Notes: generated by a model not told the origin, from the sequence alone. A DNA stretch of 64,000 nt from Pleurostoma richardsiae (GCA_030052745.1 JANBVO010000034.1:62001-126000); one strand, 5' to 3'. Shown: positions 12,152-23,637, counted from the stretch's first letter. Translations and numbers: made by a program.

Positions 12152-13529
12152 GCGCTTAGGAATCTGTCGGCTACGACTGGCTGTTCTAGTTTCCGAGTGT
12201 GCGATGCGGAGACTTGCTTAGAGCCTATAATTATCCTCTGATGCGAAGACGCAGAAGAAGATTCAATCAGATGCCTCTTGTGCGTTCATCTGGCAATGTA
12301 GCGATGTGTTCCTGGTGAGAGGTGCTGCTCCCCCTAAGCATTAATTACAGATTCTCTCGCCCTGGAAGTTAGTGGCACGCGAAGGAGGCCCGTTCCTTCA
12401 CACGGTCCCATCTTCCGACCCCCGGCCTCCGAGCCGGAACGACGTGCCTCGGGACGGAGACAGAGCTGGCCGATTCGACATCTCCTGTCAGATCTCTTAT
12501 CTCTGAAGCTCAAAGGTGGGGTTGCCGACGGCCTAGAATCTGAGTCTTGGCGCTCGGTTCGTTCTAACTTCTACCAAGTTCAACCCCGCGACGGCATGCA
12601 ACTCAGGGTGGCATAGTCAACCGACCGCTTACAGCTACCGGATCAAGACATGTCACTCTCGCTCGTACGCGGCAAAGCCGTAATATCTCGTTGTCACTTG
12701 GCCGCTTTTCTGGCCGTTATCTTGGGCCTTATCTTAGACCATGGTCCTGTCCAGCAGCTCAGGCTTCAAGCTGGCCGGGCCGCCAGAGAACTACGTGGAT
12801 CCTTCAAAGCAGCCAAGGCCCCTGGCAACAAGGGCCCCGCCCCAGTTCATGCTTGCCTGCAACTTCCGTGGATGTCGAGAGGGGTTGCTGCTTATAGCTT
12901 GATACGGCACATCCGGAGTCGGAAGTCTCCGTCTGTCTTCCAGCCACCCGGATATCCGCTCTCCCGGACGTCGCAGGCCCCGCTAATCACATCGATGAGT
13001 CTGCGCGACCCGATATAACACAACACAGAGTGTCTCATTGCTCTGCAGGTAAGGACTCCGACTCAGTGCGTCACTTCAAGCACAGACATTGCACTCAAAG
13101 GGCCAAAGGGTTGGATGAAATAATTAGAGCCGATCCTACACTCAACCCCTCACTTCGCCTCTCGGCTCACGAGCTAGAAGACTCAAGCAAGCTTCAGCTG
13201 TCTCAACAGGGAGTTGCGCGTCCAATCTGCATTATCCCCACATATGCCAAGTCCGTCGGAGCTTCTATACAGATTCCTTATCTCTGAATTCAGAGTACCA
13301 TCTAGGAACCGTCTAGGTGGTATTGCTTGGCCTCGTGGGTTTATTGACTATGGCTTCTTGGCGAAGGGGATCGGCGAGCGCTCATCCGAAGAAGCTATCA
13401 GGCCCTCCGCAGTCGCTCTCAACCATGTGAGGCTTTGTCTGTCTATAAAAGTAGGCCCTAGGCAATACCGATGATCTGCGTCTTGACCGACTGCGCGCGG
13501 CATCTTCCCATAGGCTCCTATCAGTCAAC
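12152..13529. other. Intergenic, includes promoter of the copper amine oxidase
   Basis: 1.38 kb with only short, unconvincing frames. One uninterrupted frame of about 50 codons starts at the ATG near 12740 and resembles nothing I know. The right end holds the amine oxidase promoter with a TATA box. Confidence 0.4.
13442..13449 (+). promoter_or_regulatory. TATA box of the copper amine oxidase gene
   Basis: The sequence CTATAAAAG lies about 80 bp upstream of the ATG at 13530, the spacing expected for a core promoter with a short leader. A CT-rich stretch follows before the start codon. Basis: consensus match and position only. Confidence 0.55.
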
Positions 13530-15869
13530 ATGGTTGTTCTTTCGAGGACTCTCGCCCTCAGCGCTGCATGCACCTGTGTCCTGGCAGTACCTGGTGCAGA
13601 TCTCTTCCGCCGCTCTATGAGCTCTGCCAATGATACAAAATCCTGCCGGATCTCAGATGCGGCGCCCAGCGTGAAGGCCCCCAAGCAGAACGCATGGGCA
13701 CCCATCTCCAGTGAAGACGTCGCTTCCGTGTGGAACTTACTCCATGACCCAGACACTGGTCTGAATCTCACGGACCCTTCAGACGCGACGCTAACCGACA
13801 ACTATGTCTATCTCATCGACACGCTTCATACCAACAAGTCGGACGTCCTGCCTTACCTTGACGGGTGCGACAAGCCTCTCCCCTCAAAGTATGCTCGTAT
13901 AGTTGTCTTTGAGGGTGGTAAGGATGTTCCCGTCTCCCAAGAGTATGTCGTCGGCCCTCTGCCACTATCAGAGTCGACAACCATCGAAAAGCTAGACTAC
14001 ATCTTCAACGGTGCTAAGGGAGGCGAGGTGCCTTATAACGCCCGATACTTTGACAGCAAGCGCAGCGCGGCTTCCGAGCCGCTGTTGATATCCGTCATGT
14101 CGAACATCTCCGACATAACTGTTGCCTTATTCGACTTCGTCTACTATGGCTCTAGCGACGAGCGCACCAACGTGACGACAACCAGCAACACACCAGTGTC
14201 TTTTGATGGCACCACTGCCTCCCGTAACGTCATGTTCCGCTATCCCGGCGTGGCCAGCTACATGACGCCCCTCGACCTCTATGTGCTTCTCAACGTGACT
14301 GGCACGGACGCGTCCAAATACACTCTCAAGGGCATCGTCACCAACAGCCGCTTTTTCCCTGACATCGCATCTCTACGTGAGGCGTTCGAGGCTGGTGAGA
14401 TCAAGGAGGAGTTCACGCAGACGCGTGACCAAGAATGGGCCCTTGTCAACCACAAGCCTGAGATGGGCGTCCGCGACTTAGACGACCGCCTTGCGCCCCA
14501 GAGCATCGAGATAGGAGGCAAACGGTACAAACTCGATGCCGAGCAACAGTATGTTGAGTTCATGGGCTGGTCATTCTACATGTCCTTCACCCGCCTACTT
14601 GGCCTGATGTTCTACGACATCAAGTTCAAGGGTGAGCGCATCTTGTACGAGCTGTCTTTGCAAGAGGCTGCTGCGCAGTATGCCGGTTACACTCCAAAGT
14701 CATCTGGGACGGTCTATCACGATACACATTATCATTTTGGCACCTACTCAGCGACCCTGGTTCCGGGCTACGATTGTCCCTTCGGCAGCACAATGCTGAA
14801 CATCAGCTTCCCGGAGGGCAATGTGACCGAGGTCCATCCGGACGCCATCTGCATCTTTGAGGCTGATTCCGGGTTTCCTTTGGCGAGACACCGAACTTCG
14901 GGGAGCAACGACTACGGTTTCGCGAACCTGGGCACAGTTAAGGGGTCCGCGCTGCACACGCGCACCGTTGCCACGGTCGGCAACTACGATTACATGTTTG
15001 ACTACGCATTTCACGTTGACGGTTCTCTCGAAGTCGAGGTCCGCGCCTCCGGTTACCTACAGAGCTCCTTCTACTACAAGGACCAGGGGAAGTTCGGCCC
15101 TCGCATCTACGATGCCACGATGGGCAGCTTGCACGACCATGTCGTGACGTTCAAGGCTGACTTTGATGTCGTTGACGCCAACAACAGCCTCCAAGTCACC
15201 GAGCTGATCACGGTCAATCAGACGCAGCCGTGGTATGAAGAGCTCGGCACCTTCGAGCAGCTAGAGCTCAACATCACCAACATGGAGATGGAACAGCAGT
15301 TCAACTGGGCGGCGAATGGGCAGAAGATGTTCTGCGTCGTCAACAACAACGCCACGAACGCATGGGGCGAGAAACGTGGCTACCGAATCGTGCCGGGCAA
15401 GAGCAACATCCATCTAAGCGTGGCCGACTCACCGTTCAGCCGCCACCAGACGGCTATGTCTAAGTCGCACCTCGCGGTGACGCAGCAGCACGACTCGGAA
15501 CCGTACGCCAACAGCTGGCAGAATATCAACCTCCCGTGGGCGCCGCAGCAGGACTTCATGAAGTTCTTTGACGGAGAGTCGGTCGATGGAGAGGACATCG
15601 TGCTCTGGTTCAACCTAGGCATGCACCACTTCACCCGCGCAGAGGACGTGCCAGTGACGCTTTTCACTGAGGCCGTCAGCACCATTATGTTCGCGCCGCA
15701 AAACTTCTTCGACCGCGCACAGGAGGGTGACTTGCTGAACAGGAGGTGGATCGTGCCAGACGAGGACACCGGAGTTTTAACATACGAGGACTACGGCGTT
15801 GCCCTTCCGACGTGCAAGGTCGAGCTGGAGGAGCCAGTCCTCGGGCTGTCACCGTGGGTGGCGGTCTAA
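13530..15869 (+). CDS. Secreted copper amine oxidase (TPQ cofactor)
   Basis: Oxidises primary amines to aldehyde, ammonia and hydrogen peroxide, using copper and a self-made topaquinone. Single exon, 779 aa. An N-terminal signal peptide (about residues 1-20, LALSAACTCVLAVPGA) points to secretion. The topaquinone motif is TVGNYDYMF with the precursor Tyr at 486. Copper ligands are the HxH pair His535/His537 (SLHDHVVTF) and a His at 699 or 700 (LGMHHFTRAEDVPV). Typical family segments include RYPGVASYMTPLDLYV, the MGWSFYMSFTRLLGLMFYDI region and NLPWAPQQDFMKFF. Many N-x-S/T sites fit a glycosylated extracellular enzyme. Its aldehyde products could feed the aminotransferase and dehydrogenase at the left of the window (inference). 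Confidence 0.95.
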   Translation: MVVLSRTLALSAACTCVLAVPGADLFRRSMSSANDTKSCRISDAAPSVKAPKQNAWAPISSEDVASVWNLLHDPDTGLNLTDPSDATLTDNYVYLIDTLHTNKSDVLPYLDGCDKPLPSKYARIVVFEGGKDVPVSQEYVVGPLPLSESTTIEKLDYIFNGAKGGEVPYNARYFDSKRSAASEPLLISVMSNISDITVALFDFVYYGSSDERTNVTTTSNTPVSFDGTTASRNVMFRYPGVASYMTPLDLYVLLNVTGTDASKYTLKGIVTNSRFFPDIASLREAFEAGEIKEEFTQTRDQEWALVNHKPEMGVRDLDDRLAPQSIEIGGKRYKLDAEQQYVEFMGWSFYMSFTRLLGLMFYDIKFKGERILYELSLQEAAAQYAGYTPKSSGTVYHDTHYHFGTYSATLVPGYDCPFGSTMLNISFPEGNVTEVHPDAICIFEADSGFPLARHRTSGSNDYGFANLGTVKGSALHTRTVATVGNYDYMFDYAFHVDGSLEVEVRASGYLQSSFYYKDQGKFGPRIYDATMGSLHDHVVTFKADFDVVDANNSLQVTELITVNQTQPWYEELGTFEQLELNITNMEMEQQFNWAANGQKMFCVVNNNATNAWGEKRGYRIVPGKSNIHLSVADSPFSRHQTAMSKSHLAVTQQHDSEPYANSWQNINLPWAPQQDFMKFFDGESVDGEDIVLWFNLGMHHFTRAEDVPVTLFTEAVSTIMFAPQNFFDRAQEGDLLNRRWIVPDEDTGVLTYEDYGVALPTCKVELEEPVLGLSPWVAV

Positions 15870-16317
15870 GTGTGCTGTGCCCGAAGAGTAGCTACAGATA
15901 TCAGCGTATGAATAGCATATCTACATCGTCATATAGAGGGATAGCCAGGCAACACGGAGTATACAGTCTTAGTGAATGGGTTGCTGCTCATCCTCTGCGT
16001 GATATATCCTACAAGCATTCCGCTTTGAGATTAGAAACTGAATACCACGTCTTGTTGCATAGAGCAGCAATATTGCAGACGACTACACCTGTATGACTGC
16101 CAGAATAAAGCTGCGCATTGTATAGTGATATCCCGTCTCAAGCTCAACGACAATACCATGGGCTTCGAGATGAGACGATTGATCAGTTCACTCGTAGTCG
16201 CGAACCCCCTTTGCCCACTTGAACTCTTAAGTTTCACTATGAGCAGCCATAGATTTCCTCGTTGCTGTCAATATGGTTAGTTTCTAAACTGGTTGAATGC
16301 TTATGAGGAGTCGGTAC
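15870..16317. other. Convergent intergenic spacer
   Basis: 448 bp between the 3' ends of the amine oxidase (+) and the amylase (-). It is A+T-rich in places and has no recognisable gene. Confidence 0.5.
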
Positions 16318-18299
16318 TCACAAGACGAAGCCTTCCATCCCTTCTCTGCCAACGGCGTCAGAATCGGCCCAGACAGAGACACTGCGTGGGCCAACCGAAA
16401 AGATCGCCCAACCCAAAGGGTCAATGACAACTTCGCCGTCCGCATTGCCCAGGATGTCCGTCCAGCGTTCACCGGCGTGCTCCGCTCCCACACGCATTGT
16501 GTTGGTCATGGCTTCATCCGCCGAGGTCAGCAAAACTGCAAGACCTGCGTTCTCTGAATGCCCGCGATGACCGCGCCGTGTGAAGCCAATACAGTCACGG
16601 CGATCAAGGTACAACTCCTCCGGACCGTAGGCGTAGTACCGGCGAGCCAAAAGCATCTTTGCAACAAGCTGAGCTGCTACCGGAGGCTCGAATGTCCCTG
16701 CTCTGCGCGGCCCAAGCGGGCCGAAAGAACCGTAGAGGTCGCCGTAAAACACGCACGGCGTCCCGAAATTTGCCCTTAGGAGGATCAGTGCGTACGCCAG
16801 CGGGATGAACCATGGCGAGACCAGTGTCTGTTGTATTACGACCGTTAGTGGGGGGATTAACTGTCAAGAGGTGATTCGATGTGCTCCATTTACAGACCTG
16901 AGATTTTTGGCCTTCTTGCTAATGGAAGGTCAGTGATTTCGATTTTCTCCATGTGGCAATACTGCTTGGCTTACCGTGTCGTGATTGACCACAAGCGTCT
17001 ACGCAATGTTAGCCCAGACTCCAGCCGTCCGGAAGCAGCGTTCTCACAATAGACTGCCTGGGCTTCATAGAAGCAAGCGAACCTTCAAATACGGTGCGCA
17101 GGTCGGGTTCCTGGGCCCAGGATAGGTCTCGGAATGTGTGGACAAGCTTGATGTCGTACAGCGAAACCTTATGGTCCATATACTCAATGTAGCTGGCGAG
17201 AAGGTGGGAATCGGTTGTCCAATACTCGCCCACAATCTGGATATGCTGACCGAGAGTCTTGAAGACGTGTTCAACGAAGAGTTTGACGAAAGATTTGGAC
17301 ATGTGCTTGATGGCATCGAGACGAAGTCCGCCCAAAGGTAGCTGATGCCCTAGCCACTCCACCCAACTGAGCAACTCTCGTCGTACGTCTTCATTTGAGT
17401 GGTCAATATTAGCGAACATGCTGCGGAGACGGAAATTAGTATATGATAAACGAAAAAGGGGAAAGAGTACGAAAACACACAGGTAGTCAAAGCTTCCTCG
17501 CTCAGAACTGGCATCCTCAGCCCATTCCTTGCCCTCAAACTTCCAGATAGCCGTCCCTCCAGTCTTCTGGTTGTAGTCAACACCAGAGAAATGGGACTTG
17601 TTCCACTTGAAAGTGCTGTACTCCCCGCTTCTGGCGGCATAGTCGAAGCCAGTCCATGCGCCAATGTGTTCGACATCACTAATCTTCAGTAGGCGATCTA
17701 CAGACATCAACATCCAAGCCGATCGTCTCATATCTCGGTAAAAGGGCAGATGGCATACTCATCTGATCAACCTGCACAGCATCAACATCCTCGCAGCGAT
17801 CGGCTCCAGCCTTGTGGTTGATAACGACATCAAAAGTGATGCTGATTCTCTGATCTTCTGCCGCCTTAGCGAGCGACAGCAACTGTGCCTTAGTGCCATA
17901 CTTTGTCCCGACCTGTGCGTGCTGCTTAAACTCACCCAGATCATAGAGATCATAGGTGTCGTAGCCAGTGCTGTCTTTCCCAAATGCCTTGCAAGCAGGC
18001 GGGATCCAGATACACTTAATACCCAGCTTGCGAAGGCTCGGTAGCTCATCTTGGAGACGTTTCCAGTGTCTGTGGTCAGCGGGGCAGTACCACTCAAAAC
18101 CTTGGAGTATGCTGTCGTTTCTTGGCGGTACATTAGAACCCGCATCATTTTTTCGAGGAGTGTTGATATTGCCGTTCACCATAGGGAACGAAGGTACGCG
18201 GCCTTGGACAAGAGCCAAGTCGCCTTCCATTTCAACACAGCTAAAACTCTCTGGAGGTTGTGAAGCTCTTATGAAGTTGAATAGCTTATAAGGAGGCAT
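16318..18299 (-). CDS. Intracellular GH13 alpha-amylase with two micro-exons
   Basis: Endo-acting alpha-1,4-glucan hydrolase of the liquefying (GH13_5-like) type, without a signal peptide and so probably cytoplasmic. Six exons on the minus strand, 18299-17759, 17697-17481, 17420-17048, 16998-16975 (24 nt), 16918-16898 (21 nt) and 16827-16318, total 1686 nt and 561 aa. The micro-exons are required: they rebuild TLVVNHDTQEGQKSQ before LVSPWFIPLAYALILL. Visible motifs are ILQGFEWYCPADHRHW, TFDVVINHKAG (region I), GGLRLDAIKH with the nucleophile Asp, IVGEYW with the acid/base Glu, and VVNHDT with the third Asp. Region IV normally begins VDNHD in this subfamily; here the first Asp is Val. The donor after the 21-nt exon (GTCTGT) is weak. 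In filamentous ascomycetes such enzymes are linked to cell-wall alpha-glucan formation. Confidence 0.92.
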
Positions 18300-19978
18300 A
18301 CCCCGGGATTCTCAAATTTGTAAGAATCAGGGGAAATATCTCGAAACGGACAAGCCGTTGGATTGATGAACGAGACATCAGTGAATAAGTTTGAACTAAG
18401 ACGAAGGTGAGTCTTCCTGTCGGCGATTTAGACTCAGGTTTGTTCACAAGCTGTTACTTTTCAATCTGAGACAATTCACTTAAAATGGCCTTTTACGTAT
18501 GCAAACAATAGAATGATCAATATTCACCTCAGATTCACGGCCGTTGAGGTAGAAAACCAATTTTGTATCTCATCTAAAATAATCATTGACTCTTACGTAG
18601 AGTCTAAGTCACTTAGTACCTCCAAGCATCTTCTTTGCAATACAATCTGCTGCCACTAGTTAGGGAGGATAAAACATTTAATATTGCAAGTGTCTTGTTC
18701 CAAGCAGACTAGATTTGTTGCACTGTGTTAGCTACACGAGACATGACTACAACGTGCTTTCAGTTCAATTGTCACCCGTCTGATTTTCTGCTCTAGCAGA
18801 AACGCTTTCAGAGGTAAGAAGCGTGCCACGTAAACAAGGGTTTGCTGTTCTAACTCAGAGCTTTCGACCAACTATCAGGTTCCTGTTGAAAGACCTTGGT
18901 CGGTCTTGAAATCCCCAAGCAAGGTGCTTCAGCGTGGAACTCGCCCGATGCTTTAGCTATCACGTACCTAGATGCCTATTATGTCAGAAAATAGCTCAGG
19001 TTGATTGTAGATATCCTCCCTTTCCCTTGCCCAGGGGCGACTCTTTCCATGTTACAGAATTTATACACCCTGGCTTTGAGCTTCTTACTTCCAGTCATAA
19101 TATTGATGACGTTGTTACTTGTTCTCAAATGCTACCGTTTATGAGAATAAAGGTATACTCACTAAAGTCATAATAAGGTACCCATCAAAACGTTCCATGT
19201 CCTACCAAGCAACTAAACGTCTGAAAAGGCGTTCTGGCATTTATCTTGAAATTCTAATTGTTCTACGTCGATCTGTTAAGATACAGATAGTACCTCCCAC
19301 CTGATCCTAGCCGTTCAGGCAAGCCGCGCTCGTCACCGGGAGAAGGAAGTCGGCAGGTAAGAACTGTTAATGACATAGAGAGTGGGCAGCTACCTTCCCC
19401 TCTGGTCTCGATATCGTCGGCTAAGGTATACGAGGATTCTTAGCCTAGCGATAACCGCTAACGCCCATTGCATGATGGTTCTCGATTCTGGCTTTGGTTT
19501 CTACAACTAGCTGGCCTCAGTGTCACGCAGCCCGACATGCTAGGTTAATGCCGCTCAGGAATGATGTTGAAAAACACAGTGTTCTGAGAGATGATGACAA
19601 GCTGCAGCCGAGTCTGGGCGTGGATCGCTGCATGGCGGCTGGTTACGGCGTTAGCCACGCCAACATTCATGTCATGCAGGCTGCCAAGGCCCGCTTTTAT
19701 CGGCGGTTGTAGCATCATCTCATCCTGCGGGAGGGAGTCTGCGCACCTTGATGGTATCTTCAAATATACCTGCGGGGGTAAGACTGTCTCGGACAGCCAT
19801 CTGTTTGTTCAGGACTGGTGGTGACACTCGCTCTCGTTTCATTTCGTGAGTCACTGTCTCTCTGCTTGAGTCTGTAAGCTCACGCTCTTGCTCTTGCGAC
19901 CTGCCTCTTTGGGAACCGGCCATCGTAGTCCATGAGTCACCCTTCTGCTTATGGCAAAAAGACACAAAACTCTCTCGA
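18300..19978. other. Intergenic, A+T-rich
   Basis: 1.68 kb between divergent genes, so it holds the promoters of both the amylase (-) and the methyltransferase (+). It is A+T-richer than its surroundings at 18340-19300. Only short frames occur and none resembles a known protein. Confidence 0.45.
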
Positions 19979-20920
19979 ATGACGCGGCGGAGTGCGGACA
20001 ATTCCAGCAACAACCAGAGTGTAGAAGGTATGGCAAGCAGCGAAGCATCAAGCGCTCGGCTGCCTCTTGAGGCGGCGAGCAATATTGCCGGTTACTCTCT
20101 TCATGATCCGCATCGCCCGGAGGTTGAAATATCACAGGTCGAGCATCGAATCCGCCTGATCAACTTGTGGGACATCGGTACTGGCGCCCGAGTCCTCGAG
20201 ATCGGATGCGGACAGGGCACCTGCACCGCCGTCCTCGCCGAGGCGGTCGGCGCCAACGGACATGTCGACGCCGTTGACCCAGGCCCTCCAGATTACGGCG
20301 CTCCATACACTCTGGCTCAGGCGCAGGCGCACCTCTCAGCGAGCCGTGTGGGAAGTCGCATAGCCTGGCACCGGGCCCAGCCCGTGGAGTTCCTAAATTC
20401 GACAATGAAGTCCGAAACTTGGGACGTTGCAGTTCTCGCCCACTGCGTCTGGTATTTCAGCTCCAGTGATGTCCTCCGAGACATTCTAGAGTCACTACAG
20501 GATCGAGTGAAGAGGGTGTGTATTGCCGAGTATGCTCTACACGCCACAGAGACGGCCGCCACCGCTCATGTCCTCGCGGCATTGGCTCGTGGCACGCTGG
20601 AGACACACAAGACGCAGAGCCATCAGAACATCCAGACGCCGCTCAGCCCAGGTGGGATCAAGAGGATCGCGGCAGATATTGGGTGGAGCGTGCAGGGCGA
20701 GAGCTCGGTGGTCCCTGAGCCAGGCCTCCTCGATGGCTACTGGGAGGTGGGGATGGTTGCCAGTGCAAGGTTCGAGGAAGAAATCGCTGCCGGTGTCAGC
20801 GACGAGAGAGTCAGAACGCTGCTGCGATCTGCTCGGGAGGCGACTATTGCTGCCGCGGACGCTGCCGGGGGAGCCAAGAAGGTGCGAACGATGGATGTCT
20901 GGGCCGCGACGCTCATTTGA
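19979..20920 (+). CDS. Class I SAM-dependent methyltransferase, substrate unknown
   Basis: Single exon, 313 aa, starting at ATG 19979-19981. The SAM-binding glycine motif I is VLEIGCGQGTCTAVLAEAVG (about residues 72-91), followed by an acidic motif (HVDAVDPGPPDYG) and a motif-IV-like WDVAVLAHCVWYF. These place it in the Rossmann-fold class I methyltransferases. Fungal proteins of this layout are usually annotated only as methyltransferase-domain proteins and the acceptor cannot be inferred. The C-terminal 100 residues are Ala- and Glu-rich and helical in character. An alternative start is the Met at residue 18 (MASSEASSARL). No signal peptide or membrane segment is seen, so it is probably cytosolic. 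Confidence 0.85.
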   Translation: MTRRSADNSSNNQSVEGMASSEASSARLPLEAASNIAGYSLHDPHRPEVEISQVEHRIRLINLWDIGTGARVLEIGCGQGTCTAVLAEAVGANGHVDAVDPGPPDYGAPYTLAQAQAHLSASRVGSRIAWHRAQPVEFLNSTMKSETWDVAVLAHCVWYFSSSDVLRDILESLQDRVKRVCIAEYALHATETAATAHVLAALARGTLETHKTQSHQNIQTPLSPGGIKRIAADIGWSVQGESSVVPEPGLLDGYWEVGMVASARFEEEIAAGVSDERVRTLLRSAREATIAAADAAGGAKKVRTMDVWAATLI

Positions 20921-21386
20921 ATAGATTTGTGATGTCGTTTTCCTCTTCCTTCAAAGTCGTGTCATTACCATCTCGCCGTTCCTCCTCTGTACCGTGTCTC
21001 CTTGCAGAAACCTCGCACTAAAAGGAGGTCCGCGGGGATTCTGGGGGACTGAGTCTGGGGCTTCGACGGGGTTCGATCCGGCCATTTTTGAACTGCCGAA
21101 GCATCCTGCATGAGGGGGCCTTGATCCCTGCCACCATGTCCGCTCTGGGAGGCGAGCCACCATCTCCGGCAAAATTGCCTGGACCGAGTACCGTCGTCGG
21201 GCCAAGGCCTTAACTATTGGTAGACCGTGGTTTACGTATTTTAATGCCTCGGTGCTCAGAGGCTGTAGATCGTCTCGCCTAGTGACTTCGCAGCCGGCTC
21301 TCGTCGTCAAAACAAACCTCGATTCTTTCTCTTACAGGCGTCGCCGCCTTCAGGTTGCATGTTCTGCACATTTTGTTGAGCGTCAA
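20921..21386. other. Intergenic, promoter of the acyl-CoA ligase
   Basis: 466 bp between two plus-strand genes. It contains a G-rich block around 21020-21090 but no gene. The open frame entering from 21252 merely extends the ligase frame upstream of its likely ATG. Confidence 0.45.
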
Positions 21387-23376
21387 ATGTCTCACTCTGC
21401 GGCTGCTGGCGATGCGGTGGCATATGCGGTCACTCCAGCGGGTTCCCTCCCCGAGGGCAATACCTTCGACTGGGTTTTCAGCAACCCCTATCAGCATGAG
21501 AGCTCTTTTGCTTTACCAACACACCGGTTGACGCCCACAGAGGGAGATAGGCCGATTTTTGTTGACACCAAGTCAAGTGAGGCCCCCTCGATTTTACGAA
21601 GGGTCACTATGCTTGGTGGAACTCAAACTGACACTGATTTCTTAAGATCGCCCTCTGACATATCAGCAGCTGAAAAGCGATGCTCTTGCTCTCTCAGGGG
21701 GGCTGCTGAGCCTTGGCCTGGATCCCAACGACGTCCACAAACTCCCGCCTACCCCCTCCTGCGCTGGGCCAGAGGTCGCTCCGGTAGTTCTGGTGCAGCT
21801 GCCAAATTGCCTGCCATTTGCGACCATCTTGCTGGGCACTTTCGCTTCTGGGCTGACGGCAACGCTGGTGTCACCAGCTCTGACGAGCGAAGAGATCTCC
21901 TGGATTTTGCAGAACTCTCGGCCTAGCGTCATCTTCACTGCCAAGTCATGTTTGCCTGCCATGCAGGGAGCCCTGCAAAAGCAGGAAGACAAAGCATTCT
22001 TCGACAGAGTTGCCTTCTTCACTGTCGATGTGAAGGAGGATGCCTATCCGAATCACACAGCCACCACGCCATCGGACTGGAAGGCGCTGCTGAAGACCGC
22101 TACGTCGCCGCGATCTACATCAACGCCTATTCTGTCACCCAAGACTCGCACGGCTGTGATTCTTTGGTCTTCCGGTACCTCTGGCCGCTCAAAGGGTGTC
22201 TTGCTTTCTCATCACTCGCTGAACTTTAACTGCGCCGCTCTGTGGCACGACGCGGACTTCTTCCAGGGCCAGCAGCAGAGATGGCTCGGGTACGTGCCAT
22301 TCTACCACGTGTTCGGGCTGTGCAATATCATGCTTCTAGCTGTATGCGCCGGGGCCACGGTGTACACCATGCCAGCGTTCAGCCTGGACGGAGTCCTGTC
22401 CACTATTCCGCGGCAGCAGATTACATACCTGCACATGGCGCCACCTGTTGCTGTGATGCTGGCTAAGGCGGCCGCCGTGGAGCCCTACGCGAAGCGCGAC
22501 GAGAAGGGCAAGAACGCATTCGCCAGCGTCGTCGCCGGGGTTACGGGCGGCGCACCGCTCGGCCACGAGGTAGTGGTGCAGGTATATCACCGGCTAGGGT
22601 TCCGCGTGAGGCTAGGCTATGGGCTTTCCGAGACGTGCAGCACTACGGTTCAGCGCGGAACGAGCGAGGAGGACATGCACGCGCAGGTCGGTGACAGCGG
22701 GCGGCCGCATTGGGGCGTGGAAGTAATGATCGCCCAGAGCGGCGGTGACGATGAGTCGCCGGTCGGCAAGTTGCCGGCCCCTGCAGCTGTCGACACGGAG
22801 GGCGAGATCCTCATCCGCTCGCCGGGGTTGATGACGGCGTACCTACCGCCCGGTGGACTCTCGCCTGGCTCAGTGCCCGAAATGTCCGCCACCACGGACG
22901 CGATGACGCCGGATGGATGGTTCCGAACCGGCGACGTGGGGACACTAAACGCAGACGGCCGTTTGCACATCACGGACCGGCTCAAGGAGCTGATCAAAGT
23001 CCGGGCCTTTCAAGTTGCCCCTGCCGAGCTGGAAGCGCTGCTGTGTAGCAGCGAGGACGTTGCGGACGCAGGGGTCGTGGGCATTCACGACAAATCCGAG
23101 GCGACGGAGTGGCCGCGGGCCTTCGTTGTACCTGGCAGAGGGCGGGCCGCAGGGTTCCCGCAGAAAGGTGACTTGGAGGCGTTAGCACAGGAACTGAAGG
23201 AGCTGGTCGAGCAGAAGACGGCGCGGTACAAGTGGTTGCAGGGTGGTATCGTGTTCGTTGAGCAGATCCCCAAGTCACCCAGCGGGAAGATCCTGCGACG
23301 GGTCCTGAGAGATGGAGGAGTCTCAGGAGTAGAAGTGCCACTCTATGAGCGCAAGAGGAGAGATGTTAAGCTGTGA
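21387..23376 (+). CDS. AMP-dependent acyl-CoA ligase (4-coumarate:CoA ligase-like)
   Basis: Activates a carboxylic acid as its acyl-AMP and transfers it to CoA. Exons 21387-21576 and 21647-23376 (70-bp intron, GTGAGG...TTAAG) give 639 aa, and the junction restores NRPLTYQQLKSDAL. Adenylating motifs in order: ILWSSGTSGRSKGVLLSHHS (P-loop), the conserved YVPFYHVFGL, RLGYGLSETCS, GWFRTGDVGTLNADGRLHI with TDRLKELIKVRAFQVAP, and the catalytic Lys in PKSPSGKILRR. This pattern fits the 4-coumarate-CoA ligase/luciferase-like branch. The C-terminus is VKL, not a canonical peroxisomal SKL-type signal, so location is uncertain. The start chosen is the ATG of MSHSAAAGD; in-frame codons upstream extend further but look non-coding. 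The substrate is unknown. Confidence 0.9.
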
Positions 23377-23637
23377 GGCTCCGATATAACGTTGTCGTTG
23401 CCTTCCGCTCGGACTAGACTCGCTAGAATAGATGATCGTAGAACAAGTGCAATGCCAGGTTTCACAAGACAGCCGTGGGGCAAGAGAACGCATGCGAGAA
23501 TGCGGCAGGCGCTTTGTATATATATGCCACCAATACGCAGTAAGCAGTGCTTCATGAAGTCGTGTAATCCTCCCTTCTCTAACTCCTTCTAGTGTCACAA
23601 CACGACGCTCAGAGTGTAACTGATCGCACGATGACAC

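Noticed and set aside
12650-13018. 122-codon open frame upstream of the amine oxidase
   Set aside because: No recognisable motif, overlapping frames of equal length, and no splice or codon-use support.
21068-21080. tRNA B-box-like GGGTTCGATCCGG
   Set aside because: It lacks one base of the B-box consensus, there is no A-box at the right distance and no foldable acceptor stem.
23041-23376. VKL C-terminus of the acyl-CoA ligase as a peroxisomal signal
   Set aside because: Does not fit the S/A/C-K/R/H-L/M consensus; no other evidence for peroxisomal location.
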